Assembly: GCA_004154925.1 (NCBI GenBank)
Contig: QJNS01000276.1
Location: 1 to 64,000 of the forward strand
DNA from: Monosporascus cannonballus
Taxonomy: Eukaryota; Ascomycota; Sordariomycetes; Xylariales
Direction: 5' to 3'
Length of the DNA: 64,000 bases
The notes beneath the pieces are model-generated. The model made no database searches, was not told where the DNA came from, and saw nothing but the letters and a program-made list of their open reading frames with translations. Below, piece after piece: positions 1 through 11,412 of this stretch. How positions within the stretch are numbered: position 1 is the first letter of the stretch; each line of letters starts with the position of its first letter. A program made the translations under genes and the position numbers.

Positions 1-53
<53 letters not shown>
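1..53. repeat. Poly-C run at window edge (probable assembly artefact)
   Basis: Fifty-three consecutive C residues open the window. A similar poly-C run directly follows the N gap at 10794, so this is probably a contig end built from poly-G (dark-cycle) reads rather than real DNA. This is inference from the paired pattern. Confidence 0.7.
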
Positions 54-55
<2 letters not shown>

Positions 56-3000
56 ACTTTCATGATGTTTGCTTTCAAGCCCTTCCTGACTACTGTAACC
101 TTGCAAGAAAAGGGGAGACATTCCACGGCATTGGGAGGAAGTAGGGGGGGTGGGCAAAAAGGAGCACTGCTAGCTAGGTAGTGTATGTAGCTACTTGACC
201 TACCACAGCGGCACCAAGTTACGGTGAGCCTCCCCGTCAGCGGCGCCCGTCGTGCGCGCGTCTGTCGAACGAAGGGCCTGTCTGCTCGCCCGACGCGTTG
301 GGACGTTGACAGCATGTACCTATATTCAGCCGTGCGACTTTGCCCCCTTCTGCGTACGACGAAGTCTCTTTTCTCGGGAGTCACACTTCTTCGCTGGGCT
401 TAACAACAACTCGACGGCAACCATCATGTGCGACTGTTTATCTTGACAGCCCGCAGAAGGGGGTTGTTGTCTCGGAAGGGGGAATTATTATACGTATGTC
501 GTGTCCCAGGACGCCGCCGGCTTTTGCTTTTGCTGCCCAACAACCGCAGAGCAATGAGCAATGAAACATGGCATCCCCAATACAACACCGTGAAGACGTG
601 GGATATTTTTCCGCCTCGTGGCAGTGGGTCCTGCGGATCAAAACGCATACGCAGCACTTGCTTTGTACGAAGTCATACTGGGGGCACCACGCGCTTGCCT
701 ACATAGAGCATCTCTGTCGGCAGAAAAGCTGTTTGCCATCGGCGCGAGAATGATTTCTTTGGTAAGTCCGTCTTGGCGCCTGTCCCCGTATCTCTCTCGC
801 CGTGTATGATCAGATCAGAAGAAAGGAAACCCGGCCGTTTCGTTGCTCGTCTTGGTTTTTAGCGCGGATCCGAAGCTCTGGTATGGCGCCGCTGTGTGGT
901 GTAGCCATTGGCTGTGCGGCTAGCGTTAAGCAATCGGCCGGGCAATCCTGCTTCTCTCATAGGGCACAACAGCCTCAGTCAGTAAGCAGGCGTCTCCCGC
1001 CAGCTTAGGATGGCTGGGCTGCTATTGCAGCCCTCATCGACGTTGATCCCCTGGAGACGATCCAGTAGGCACTAGGCCTATCCTCTACGCACACATGCCT
1101 AATGTTGTTATACGTATCGGGGGGTTGATAGGAGGACGGGGCGAAGTGCTATTGAGCTCGAATGGGCGATAGCGAGACCGTTGTTACTACTCAGGCAGCC
1201 CAGCATGACTGCGATGCATGACTAGCGATGACTACCTGAGTAGCAAGGGGTGGTAGAGTCATTTGGGATTTATGCACACACAATTGCCGTGTCGGGATGC
1301 ACCGGCTACGTATCATCAATCACACAATCGTGGAACTCTGACTACCTATCTACGTCGAAGGCGCGTATGTAGGTACATACCTACGTCAGTCTTCGGAGCA
1401 GAGAGAAAAGTGGGCAACAGGTAACGCATGCTCAGAACTGACGAAACCGTCCCGTTATAAGGCGGAATCTTTCAGATTGGAAGCCCAGATGCTTACGGCA
1501 GATAGGACGCGGCCAGACGGCAAGGAGATACCGCTTTTTCAGACTCCAAACGCCCCTGGATTAACCGCTAAGTTCATGACAGCGACGAAACAGCCGTACC
1601 TAGAAGTACCTGGATCGCATAGGTTGCAAAGCGATTGGTAGTTACCGGCGGAGGTGTTCTTCCTGGGTGCAGCTCATACTGTACCTCTATGGAGTCAGGG
1701 AGTGAGTGACTGACGAGGAGACCGTTGTATGGGATGGAAGACGAGGGATGCCTTTACGCGAGGCTGGTGGAGTGCTGTCTGCATAATCGTTCCTGGGTGA
1801 GAGATAGTATATACTTTGGAAGCAAGGAGGAGTGCACACAAGGTGGAATACCTACCTGCCAAGTAGGTAAGTAGCCATGCATGAGTTACATCCTAACGGT
1901 CCATGTGGACGACTCTCTTCTCGTCATGGACTCTTCTCCCGCATGCGCTGGACTTGACTGCATGCAACGCAAGGACAAGCAGGTTTAATACGCGGATCTT
2001 TTTTAAGTTGATGCTGCATATGTGAATCTAGCACGCTCGATGTGATCACCATGTAACTCTGGAGGGTCGAGGCGGATAGCGGGTAGTGTGCCGCATGAGA
2101 CAGGCGCTGCTACTGCTTGGCCCTACGTAGGTGTCAGGGTGTGTACTTACAGTACTATGGTGTTAGGGGTAAGTCTTCACATACTGTCAGGTTGCGCCGC
2201 TAATAACCGCACTTCGCTTTTCCACATTCGGCTAGCGCAGATATATTCATAGTTCGTTTTGACCCATCTGCAAAGGAATAATATTGGAAATAATCATCTA
2301 ATTTGAATTATTCAATATATATTACGAGAACTGGCGATGTTTTAGAGCTTGAAAGCTGCCAATTCGCATGGAAATGGCGATGTATCTTGGGGACTACCCC
2401 TAATATAAGCCATACTCAATCTGTATAGGGCTTCCACTAGCGCGCTCCACAGATACACGACAGTGTGTGAAAACTTTTGCCTGATACCATAGTAAAGATG
2501 TCGCCATCTTGGGCTTCCCGGCGTCTAATAAGTACCCGGTGCTTGAGACCCGTTCGGGAGCATCTTGGCACTACTTGTCTTTTGCCTTGCATCTGCAGCC
2601 CCACCGACGTGTGCTCCCATAGACGCCGCCACCTCCACCACCACCACCGGTGCTGGAGGCACGTCAATAGTATCTACATACCTAGAGTTACCTACCTAGA
2701 CATGTGCGATCTATCAACATGTAGGCTTGGTTTCTATTAAGGAACATGCCCACAGGCGACCGTATAACAAATCAAGGGGCCGGATGATGCTAATAGACAA
2801 CAACTACACTCGGGACGTCGAGCTTTTGGGCACACAGAAAGAAGAGGATATCTGACGTAGCATACGCCGTTCTACCAAAAACGACCAGAGGTGGAGGAAG
2901 TCTACGGAGATTATAAGAAATGGACAAGCTTGGAGATTGATACCGGAAACTAGTCAATGACACTAAAGGTTCTCGACTTTAACTTTACTTCCCATGTGTC

Positions 3001-3814
3001 AAGAGGATGGGGCTACGAACTGGGAACATACACGCACCATCAAAGGCAGGCCCGATGTTACATTAAAACGGTTTTGTGCGATGTCTGAGGTTTGGGGTTT
3101 GTTACGCTAGACAGACTATACACTTGCATAATCTTTCGGTCACGTAGGTGGGCAACGATGTAAGTCGATAGGTAAGTAGTTAGCGGTAGCATGTCAATAA
3201 TCGGTCTGCTGTGGCAGGTTTTCACTATTCATCCTATAAAGTCTCTGCATACATGACTACATATTCCAACAACCGAAGTTAGCGTAGTATATATGTAGGT
3301 GCCTGAGCTAGTTGATTCTAACGGAGCCTGGGTACTTAGCTTCGTAGACTTGTAGAACTCAAATATTATACAGTTTTCTGTACAAGATAGTTGGCACCTT
3401 GCTCTAACTGTATCCGCCGGCCGCTACATGAGATAATACTTCCCTTAACTGAACGAAAGCGTTACTGAAGGATGGGCAATAAATTGTTGACCCTTGAATA
3501 TATCATATACACGCGCCAAAGGTGAAGTTTCATTCCGGCCGCCGATCCCTGCGGCACCACCCTAGGGCCCCGGCAGGATGCTACTTTAGGAGAACCATAA
3601 CGGTCCACTAACAACCCCCAACTTTTCAAGTGGTTTGCCAAAAGCCGTGATCAGCCCTTTTATGTCATCCTGGGCTGCTTTGCTAATCAAGGGTACTTCA
3701 TTACTTACGCTAACCCACTCGGAAGGCAGTAAAAGAAGAGGGCGACGCGGTTTGCCTTCTCCATGCCTTCCCCGAACTACCCTCACAACCACCTCTGTCT
3801 AAAACCTTTGAATA

Positions 3815-3862
3815 TACACACATAAACATACGTACGTACATACATACTTACACACATACTTT
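3815..3862. repeat. Imperfect ACAT/ACGT microsatellite
   Basis: A short run of interleaved ACAC, ATAC and GTAC tetranucleotides. It is simple sequence, with no coding potential. Confidence 0.6.
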
Positions 3863-4186
3863 ACTACCATACCCTCTATTTACACACGATAACCAACTAA
3901 TTACGGAACTACAAGCATACGTAGTTGAACGCGCCGTGCCCAACCCGCCCAATATTTTGAGCTTACTATTAGTTTCGCGATTATATTCTCCTTTGGTGCT
4001 AGTTTGTATCCTGATTGCGCTGGAGCAGTTTAACTTTTACTTCTCCGCAAAGCTTAATTCGAACACGCTGGTCGCCACCAGGAACACGAGCCCTTATATG
4101 ATCTTCCTCGTTCAGCTTGTACCAGTAGTAGATATAAAGTCTGGGCTATCAGCGCATATAGGAGGGACTGGAGTCCGCCTCGAACC

Positions 4187-4232
4187 TTTTTTTTTTCTTC
4201 GGGGGGGGGGTTTTTTTTTCTCTCTCTTTTAG
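4187..4232 (+). repeat. T10 / G10 / T9 homopolymer cluster ending in pyrimidine tract + AG
   Basis: Ten T, a TTC interruption, ten G, nine T and then CTCTCTCTTTTAG, ending 231 bp before the velB ATG. The end looks like a polypyrimidine tract plus AG, so a 3' splice site of a leader intron is conceivable. I found no clear matching donor, so this stays speculative. Confidence 0.5.
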
Positions 4233-4462
4233 CTTGACGGACCCTGGACTTGTCAAATCTACATACCGAACCCGAGTTGTCGGCACAAACTTCGAATAAC
4301 CACGGACTCGTTCGCGCCTCGCGCCATCGTAAACACTCACTTGGGAGCTAGCTCCCGCGTGGCAATACGGCCAGGCAGCTCCGACCGCTCGAGCTCGGGC
4401 TTACGAAAAGACAGTCGCGCTATACCAAAACGCCACCGACAGTTGGGAAGAGAGCAGCGACC

Positions 4463-6119
4463 ATGAATCAAAACTACCAACCTCCTATCTCTCACCATTC
4501 CCAGGTGCTGGCACCAGAGCTACCAGGGCCGCCGGCGCACCTATCTGGCTACCCGGCCCATCAGCTTCCTCCTATGGTGCCTCAAACATCGTACCACTAT
4601 CAGAACACTGCCACAAATATGCACCGCCCCGTACCTCCGCCACGGAGAATGTCTAGTTCGCGAGACCATATTGGCGAATTCAACCCGCCAGAGAATGGCG
4701 CTGATCCATCGAAACCCGCGGCGGCCGACAAGAAAAGGCAGGTTCCGCCAAAGGAAGTTTCAGGGACGGATGCAACGAGGAAGTACCAGTGAGTTATTGA
4801 GATTGGGCGCATATGAGGCGCAGGCGCCACGGCCCAAGGGCCACTGATCATAGCACTCACTAACCATTGGGTTATTAGACTGAAAGTTGTTCAGCAACCT
4901 CTACGTGCAAGAATGTGCGGTTTCGGTGATAAGGTCGGCAGATCTTCTTCTACGTTACGCCTTGCTCTGGAGAATAACCTAATGCTTTCTAGGACCGCCG
5001 ACCTATCACACCCCCGCCCTGTATTAGGTTAATTGTTATGGATAAAGCCACCGGCAAAGAGGTAGACTGCAAGTATGCGGAGTATCCGCCATGGTCGTAT
5101 AGCGTATCGTACTAACTAGAAGGTAGTGAAGTCGACCACCAGCATTATATATTACATGTTGACCTCTGGAGTCAGGAGGGGGACAAGGAACTCAATCTGG
5201 TGAAGCAGTCCCAGGCTCAGGGTTCCATTTCCGCCACGTCTACTACCTCCTTCCGGGAGCTTATGGATAGCCACAACTCTGGTTATGGTTATCCGGCGAT
5301 AGTGCCGTCTAACCGGGAGGCGGCATACGGATCCCCTGCTCAGACAGGGTATCCTCCGCACATCGGGGGCTACCTGCCGGATGCTTATGGTCAAGGTTAG
5401 GCGCTTGAGACCCATTTTGCTGTTCTCGTCATTGATAGCTTTGATCAGGATACGGTGGTTATGCACCAGGGGCCGGTTACCCACAGCAGGTTCCTATGCA
5501 ACAATCACACCATTACAACTACCCCCAAGGTGGTTTCAGGAACGATATACACTCTCCTATGGACCCGCTTGCATCTCAACGGGGATCTTACTCTCATGAC
5601 ATGTCCGCCGCCTTGAGCGGGGGCCGCGGGCCGGGATTAACCACGTCGCAGACTAATGGGATGTTTACAAGAAATCTGATAGGAAGCCTCGCCTGTAGCG
5701 CAGCTCGGCTCACTGATCCTTCCGAGAAGATCGGCATCTGGTTCGTTTTACAGGATATGAGCGTCAGAAGCGAAGGGTGGTTCAGGTGAGCAAACTGGAC
5801 AGCACTGAACTCCGTCTCGAGCTTACCAGACAACAGGCTACGATTCTCCTTTGTTAATCTACGAGCCACCCACGCGGGAAACTCCCAGGGAAGCGATGCG
5901 GGCTCCCTGGTCAAGGGGAAAGCTAAAGTCCTCGCACAAGTCTTTAGCGAACCGTTCCAGGTCTATTCGGCGAAAAAGTTCCCGGGTGTTTGCGAGAGCA
6001 CTGCCCTTAGCAAGTGCTTCGCAGCCCAAGGTGTCAAGATTCCCATCAGGAAAGAAGGACAGGACGAAAAGGGCAAAGGCGATGGAAAAGGGAAGGACGA
6101 TTCGGATAACGACGATTAG
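4463..6119 (+). CDS. velB: Velvet-domain developmental regulator VelB
   Basis: Fungal velvet protein of 449 aa. In the family, VelB pairs with VeA/LaeA to couple development with secondary metabolism and with VosA in spores, acting in the nucleus. My exon model is 4463-4788, 4879-4933, 4993-5072, 5127-5395, 5449-5785 and 5837-6119 (1350 nt, divisible by three). The velvet domain is split, which is the VelB hallmark. The first half, about residues 106-182, carries LKVVQQPLRARMCGFGDK and then DRRPITPPPC. A Gly/Tyr/Gln/Pro-rich insert follows (about 183-314). The second half, about 315-430, includes FTRNLIGSL, KIGIWFVLQDMSVR and EPFQVYSAKKFPG. A Lys/Asp-rich tail ends the protein. The ATG at 4463 is the first in frame and the N-terminus is Pro/His rich, as in homologues. 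Intron 2 uses an unusual GTCGGC donor that the conserved GDK-DRR junction requires. Introns are 51-90 bp. Identity is very secure; expression is not shown. Confidence 0.95.
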
Positions 6120-8493
6120 GAGACGGTAGATTTCTCTGATCTCTCTTAACGCTCCGATACGCCCTAGGGGACGAGAGTGCGACGGCGCTGAATGGCGCGG
6201 GTCCCCCTGGTACGCCCGTCGCGGTTAACCTCGTGCTTGGGATACGATACAGTAGACTCTTAGGCCTCGCGGCATCGGGTCATTAGCATATGCGGCTACT
6301 CCGTCCTGGGTAGGATTAGTGTTTTGACCAGGGGGATGTTACGAAAGCGTTAAGCAGATAACCACAATTGAATTTATGAAGCGCCGAATTTCCTTCAGTG
6401 TACCGTTCTCAGAACCTAAGTATAATAATCATCTCGACCTTCGACCTGAGTGTGTCACGGACCCTCGGACCGAAATTAGCCACCATTCTCTGCGGTTCAA
6501 ACATAATAGGTGGCGTACCCTTGAAACCAATCAGAAATTGCAGAAGGAATTACGTTGCCGATAAGCATGACTAGGTGAACTCCTTAGTCAGATGCCATCA
6601 CAGTAAGTACTTATTGCAGTCCCCAGTCTTACGCTGCAAAGACCATCAAATAAACTTTGAATGCTACTTACATAGTAGGGGCTAACACGAGAGACATCGC
6701 ACGCATGCATGCACAAGTACCTTACGTGTGTGGGGAGGTTGGAGACAGCCACCATTACCCGAGCAGATGGATAATCCGCACTCAAATCTATGGCCGATCG
6801 CTTGCACCTGATACACTACCCGCCTTACTCTTCATGCCTTGACCCACGCGTACACCCCTTTACTTGCTGGTTAAGCACACACACACGGGGAAGTATATGA
6901 ACCAAGTACCTAGGTATCATCGGGGGTCCCGGGGGCACGATCGTTCTGTAGTTTATCTACCGACCGATTCCGTGGTGGAAACCAGGACTTTTGCTCACCC
7001 GTCACTCGGCTAGGGTCCTCGGGTCGCTATAATTAACTTTAAGCATATATCTAGCTAGTTATACGGTGCATAACATGTACGCCTGGCGACCCGGTGTGTC
7101 GGGCGGCCACCGTCTGATCTTCTCTACGACACACCCCGGACACTGGCCCCTTCAGTTGCCCCTTTTCTGGGGGGGAAAACGTGTGATCGCCCGTGCAAGC
7201 GATGCCGTTACCCCTCAGCTTGGAACGCACATGCCTATTTAGTTCACAGGCGTACGACCTACATGCTGCTGCTGCTGCTGCTGCTGAGGCTCCCTGTCGG
7301 CCTATTACGAGTCGTCAAGCCGTCATGCTCTATGTATGCAATGGCGGCAAGTGGGGTCGCCGGAGTTGGGTAACCCGGCGTGGGAGTGCATAAAGCTCGG
7401 CAAGTGGGAACGGGAAGGTCGGTGTGCCTCCCTGCAGCAGCTATACTGACAGTGAAATATTTTATAAGCGGTCCCGATTGTATCCGCTCTGGGCCATGTG
7501 CAGCGCAGAGAGTTCTCGCTAGGAAACGAGGGCGGCACATAACGTAGCGCCTGCGTATTGTATTCTCAAAATGTCCGTTGTCACTTTAGCCTAGTGTACC
7601 CACTTTTAAGCATCGTAGCGGACCTATAATGGTTCTGCAAACTGTTCCGACAGCGTTCCAGTACCTTGGTGCCAGATAGGGACATCAGCCACGGAACACG
7701 GGAGCAGCCGGGCGTAGCGATCTACTGTATCTAGACCTACCCCAGATATATGTCCGTAAGGCACAAGGCAAGAACTGGACATGGACTCTCTCTGCTAACA
7801 CGTGATATCGGGAGCGCCTGCCTGCCAACTGACAACGGACTGGGGGTCTATTTCTATTACGTTTCTTTACCTCACAAACCCAAGCCCCTCAATAGCTTCA
7901 CAAACCAGCCCTTTTTTTAGGAACCGGACGACGGAGACGGTCGGGTAAGCACGCAATCCAGGGGTGACTAACGTTAGGCCAGAGTGCTCGGTGGAGTTAC
8001 AAAAGACTGCCACAAGCGATGTGAAAAATCTGGCGAAATCTGGGCGGACTCTTTCTCGTCTCCTTGACCGGACTCTTGGCCGAGAAAACCCGGTGCCCTG
8101 TGTGATCAACCGGGTCTCGATCATTAGTTAGGGGTAGGTGTCATCGCCATGACAAATTGCGAAGCGCTACTCTTCGGTCGGTAGGTAGGTAGGTTTGTAC
8201 ATGTTGCACGGTAAATAAATAAATTGAGGTTCCTGCCTCGCCTTGTTTGGCTGCCCTGTTGCCTTTGACAACTCACACATAGGCAGCACACGCTCGCGCG
8301 CAACCCCGTTCCTCAGTTTGATACGTAGCTACAAGAGAATTACTTCTCGCTGCCCGCACAATCCCCAAAGGTAATAACCAATTTGAAGGATTTGTTCGGT
8401 TATAGACAGCATTTTGGCGATCCAGGCTCCCGAATACCAAGGCGACGGAACGGCCTCCCATCTCATAGACATACGCGCAACGACACAGCGACA
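6120..8493. other. Gene-poor intergenic region
   Basis: No convincing gene. It holds a CTG triplet run, a perfect TACCTAGGTA palindrome at 6907-6916 and a GTAG tetranucleotide run near 8180. An 85-codon minus-strand frame at 7867-8124 starts with ATG but has no recognisable family and no partner exon. The last few hundred bases probably include the promoter of the next gene. Confidence 0.5.
7264..7286. repeat. (TGC)n triplet repeat
   Basis: Between seven and eight perfect TGC/CTG units lie in a non-coding region, flanked by GC-rich unique sequence. Confidence 0.8.
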
Positions 8494-9015
8494 ATGACCG
8501 GAAGGACGTCGACGGGCAGAGGAGGAGCCGGCAACATCGCCGACTCTTCCAAGTCCCCCAAGATCAACCCCGCAGACCTCCAGACCCCGACCCTGAAGGG
8601 CGCCGTCTACACCACCGGCCGCGGCGGCTCCGGCAACATGGCCGCCAACACGGACCCCGTCGAGGCGCGCATCGCCCAGGACGTCGAGCCGTAAGTTTCC
8701 CAATCCCTCTCTTTCGCAAGCCCCGACTGCAATTGCGGCGCGACTTGCGATATGATTATCATGAGCTCCCCCGGGTGAACATATTGACTGACCGTGATGG
8801 TGCCGCGCAGCATCGAGCGCCAGCCTAGCACGGGCCCGACGCACGTCGGCCGTGGCGGCGCGGCCAACATCGCGAGACGGGACTCCGGGGAGATCGCCGC
8901 CACCGCCGCCGAGGCCGCGAAGGCGAAGGGGGCCGGCGACGAGCACAGGAAGGACAACCAGCACCAGCATCACGGACTGGCCGAGAAGGCCAAGGGACTC
9001 TTCAAGAAGGCATAG
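8494..9015 (+). CDS. Small GRGGxxN-motif protein (DUF3602 type)
   Basis: A 133-residue protein from two exons, 8494-8690 and 8811-9015. The intron of 120 bp has GTAAGT, a TTGAC branch-like site and GCAG. Three copies of a glycine motif are visible: GRGGAGNI, GRGGSGNM and GRGGAANI. They are embedded in a Ser/Thr/Lys-rich, probably disordered chain that ends in a basic FKKA tail. This arrangement matches the fungal DUF3602 family, whose biochemical function I do not know. The ATG at 8494 has a good context (ACAATG) and is immediately followed by the first motif. The region is GC-rich, so long antisense frames overlap it; they are shadows. Confidence 0.9.
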
Positions 9016-9706
9016 GGGCTGCATTAAGGGGTAGAGGGGCTTTTGCCTTTGGCCGGCGGTTCAGCGCCCGCCCAGCTAGCTTACGGGGGTCTGGAGGAGC
9101 ATCATCCCTTTTACGCACTGGTTGCTGATTATTTATCTGGTTGTTCTTCGCGCGCTACGTCCGCGTCATCGAGCGTCGCAGCTTTTACTATATCTTACTT
9201 TCACATACCATTAGGGTTCCGCCGGAGTCCTTAATTGGAGGGACGGGCGAAAGAACCGAAGCACGGAGTTTGCGGTTCTGATTGCCATATATACTACTAA
9301 GTAAGTAGTGGGGATGAATGAATGGCCCACGATACCCGCTCCACGTGGCAGTCTATCCGGGTTCTACCATTGCGTGCATGGGAAAGGGGGTTCGCTCGTT
9401 GTGTGTAATCACGGTCTGATGCATCTGGTGTTGCCGTTCGGAAACAATTAATTGCCACCGTAATACTACTGCCAACATCCCCAGTATATAATTTACCATC
9501 GAAGCGCGACCGTAAAACAGGCAACAACGAGCGCGATACGATACCGGATGCACCCTCAAATGAGTGAGTGAGCCAAGATATCCACGGGCCCGGTAACCCA
9601 AAAGCCTTCCTCTCTTACAGGTTATTCCACCTGCAGTGTCTTCTCTAAGTCGTCATATAATCTAACCTCTCTCCTATCCAAATTGTACCAAACGGAGCAT
9701 CCGAGC
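9016..9706. other. Intergenic, nothing recognised
   Basis: About 690 bp between two plus-strand genes. No gene, tRNA or repeat of note is visible. It should contain the downstream gene's promoter. Confidence 0.5.
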
Positions 9707-10793
9707 ATGCATAGAGAAGCGGAAAGTATGACCGCGAACGTAACCCGCTACGAGGAGGTCCCGGCGCCGCTCCTCGCCCTCCTCGGGAGGCACGTCCCGC
9801 ACTCGCTGCCCCTCCTGCGCCGCCTGCAGTTCACCCGCTTCCCCGGCGGCATCACCGAGCACGCCCGCGTCCTCTGGGCCTCGGACGTGGAGCTCGCCGA
9901 CGACCTGCCCGACTCCGCCCGTTTCACCGCCGGCTATCTGGATTTTCCGCGGGGTACGGTAGATAATAACCTACTAAAAATACAGGCCCATTGCTTCCGC
10001 AGGGTGTCTTTTTCTCTCTTTTCTCTTCTCTCCCTTGATTTCTTCTCATTTGTCAATCTCGATCATTCATCGCGAACCCTCATTGCGCACGTGCGGCAGA
10101 GGTGCGTGGACTTGAGGGGAATCTCCGAGACGGAGAAAGCCCAATGGCCCCACGTTCATACTTACCCCCTGCCAGTCAACTCACGTTATACGTCGTTTAT
10201 TTCGGGGAAAATAGAACAGGGGCTTAAGAGGGAAATGAGGGGATCTACTAACTAACCCCGGACGACCCCTTCCCCAGGTCCCGAGACGGAGCTCTGGCTC
10301 TACTCGTCGCTCGAGCGCGACTGGTCGCCGGCGGCTGAGGACGACCCCACCACGGCCTACGCCGACCACCCGGCCGCGTCGCAGGCCGAGGCAGCGTTGC
10401 GCGAGGTGAAGCGCCTGCGCGACGAGTACTACCTTCGCCGCGGCGGCGGCGGCGGCGGCGAGGAGGAGAGCGAGAAGGGGCGACGGCGGCCCCAGCCGAC
10501 GGTCCTGATCGGCATGCTGAGCGAGCGGCTGCGGCGGGCGCTCGCGGGCCGCGGCGTCGCGTTCCCCTACGTCGACACCTACGACAAGTGGCTGTTCCGG
10601 GCCGGCGCGCTGCCTCAGGGCGTCCGCGCGCTGCCCGAGGGCATGCGCTGGGACACCGTGCGCCGCGGGGACATCCCGCTCGTGCTGTCGAGGACGCACA
10701 TCAAGAGGAAAGAGTGCGTGGGCGCGTATTGTGCATTTCCCTTCTGCGGGGGATGGAATGCGAGGGGGGGGGGGGGGGGGGGGNNNNNNNNNN

Positions 10794-10854
<61 letters not shown>

Positions 10855-11362
10855 CGGCGCTAACGAGTGATGTGCATGAACGTGTTTACAGACGTACGGT
10901 CGTCCTGCTACGGAGCACGGCCATCAAGCTTGAGGACGGTACGCCCGTCGCGTGGGCTCTTCTGGGTAGGCGACATGCACACACACACACCCTCTCTCTC
11001 ACACACACGGTTCCATCTTCCATTGTGAGAAACCTACTCGGGACTCCTGGGGACTGACGCTCGGGTAGGACCCGATTCTTCGCTGAGTAGCCTCCATTGC
11101 GAACCCGAGTATCGCGGCAGGAGCCTGGCGAAGGCCGTGGCGGTGAAGCTCATGCGAGATCACTTGAGGGACTACGGAGATGAGGGATACGGCTGGGCCG
11201 ACGTGGCGCCAAATAACCCGAGCAGCCAGGGTGTGTGCAGGAGTTTGGGGGGACAGATTGCTTGGACCGTGTCATGGTGAGCATCTCTACGACCACGGAG
11301 GTTCTAGGTTGACAGTGCGCAGGTGTAAAGCCGATCTCGACCGGAGTTTCCCGGATATATAG
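9707..11362 (+). CDS. GNAT-family N-acetyltransferase (FR47-like), five exons
   Basis: Acyl-CoA-dependent N-acyltransferase of unknown substrate, 334 aa. Exons are 9707-9953, 10278-10713, 10892-10965, 11069-11276 and 11323-11362 (1005 nt, in frame throughout). The N-terminal two thirds contain PETELWLYSSLERDW and a Gly/Glu-rich loop. The C-terminal third is the GNAT fold: AIKLEDGTPVAWALLG, then SSLHCEPEYRGRSLAKAV (acetyl-CoA motif A), then GWADVAPNNPSSQGVCRSLG and a final WCKADLDRSFPDI. Family motif A usually reads R-G-x-G-x-A; here the second glycine codon is AGC (Ser) at 11122-11124. The second intron (10714-10891) contains the assembly gap, so the coding sequence is intact but that intron's length is not known. 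An ATG at 9728 is an alternative start. The gene converges on the haem gene with 50 bp between stops. Confidence 0.87.
10764..10853. other. Assembly gap: G20 + N10 + C60
   Basis: Twenty G, ten N and sixty C in a row. Ten N is a placeholder, not a measured distance. The G run ends one contig and the C run begins the next, as expected when poly-G reads extend contig ends. It falls inside intron 2 of the acetyltransferase gene. Frames translating it as poly-Gly or poly-Pro are spurious. Confidence 0.95.
10978..11008. repeat. CA/CT microsatellite in intron
   Basis: CA repeats, a CT run and CA repeats again, inside the third intron of the acetyltransferase gene. Simple sequence only. Confidence 0.8.
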
Positions 11363-11412
11363 TATGGTGAATTCCAAACTTATTTACCGGTGGTATAGCA
11401 ACCTCGTAGAGG

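Larger units (their letters stand above)
54..4462. other. Gene-poor stretch upstream of velB
   Basis: Only short open frames of fewer than 100 codons occur on either strand, and none has a recognisable domain or a splice-linked continuation. The stretch holds scattered TAGGTA/TACCTA words (for example an inverted repeat at 1849-1869 and a palindrome at 2122-2131), an AT-rich patch near 2280-2330, a CATA/CGTA microsatellite and a homopolymer cluster near its end. The last few hundred bases should contain the velB promoter and leader. I see no transposon open reading frame. Confidence 0.5.

Noticed and set aside
3586..3792. 68-codon minus-strand frame with a protein-like middle
   Set aside because: No ATG start, a stop just upstream, no recognisable family and no partner exon.
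7867..8124. 85-codon minus-strand frame
   Set aside because: Starts with ATG, but no family is recognised and it is isolated in gene-poor DNA. Not enough to call a gene.
8329..9024. 231-codon minus-strand frame over the DUF3602 gene
   Set aside because: It is the antisense of a GC-rich coding region and gives a Leu/Gly/Val/Arg-biased, motif-free translation. The plus-strand gene has clear motifs and splice sites.
10181..10699. 172-codon minus-strand frame over the acetyltransferase
   Set aside because: Antisense shadow rich in Arg/Ala/Leu; the plus-strand exons join in frame through conserved segments.
10397..11057. Poly-Gly/poly-Pro proteins around the N gap
   Set aside because: They arise from translating homopolymer artefacts and placeholder Ns inside an intron.
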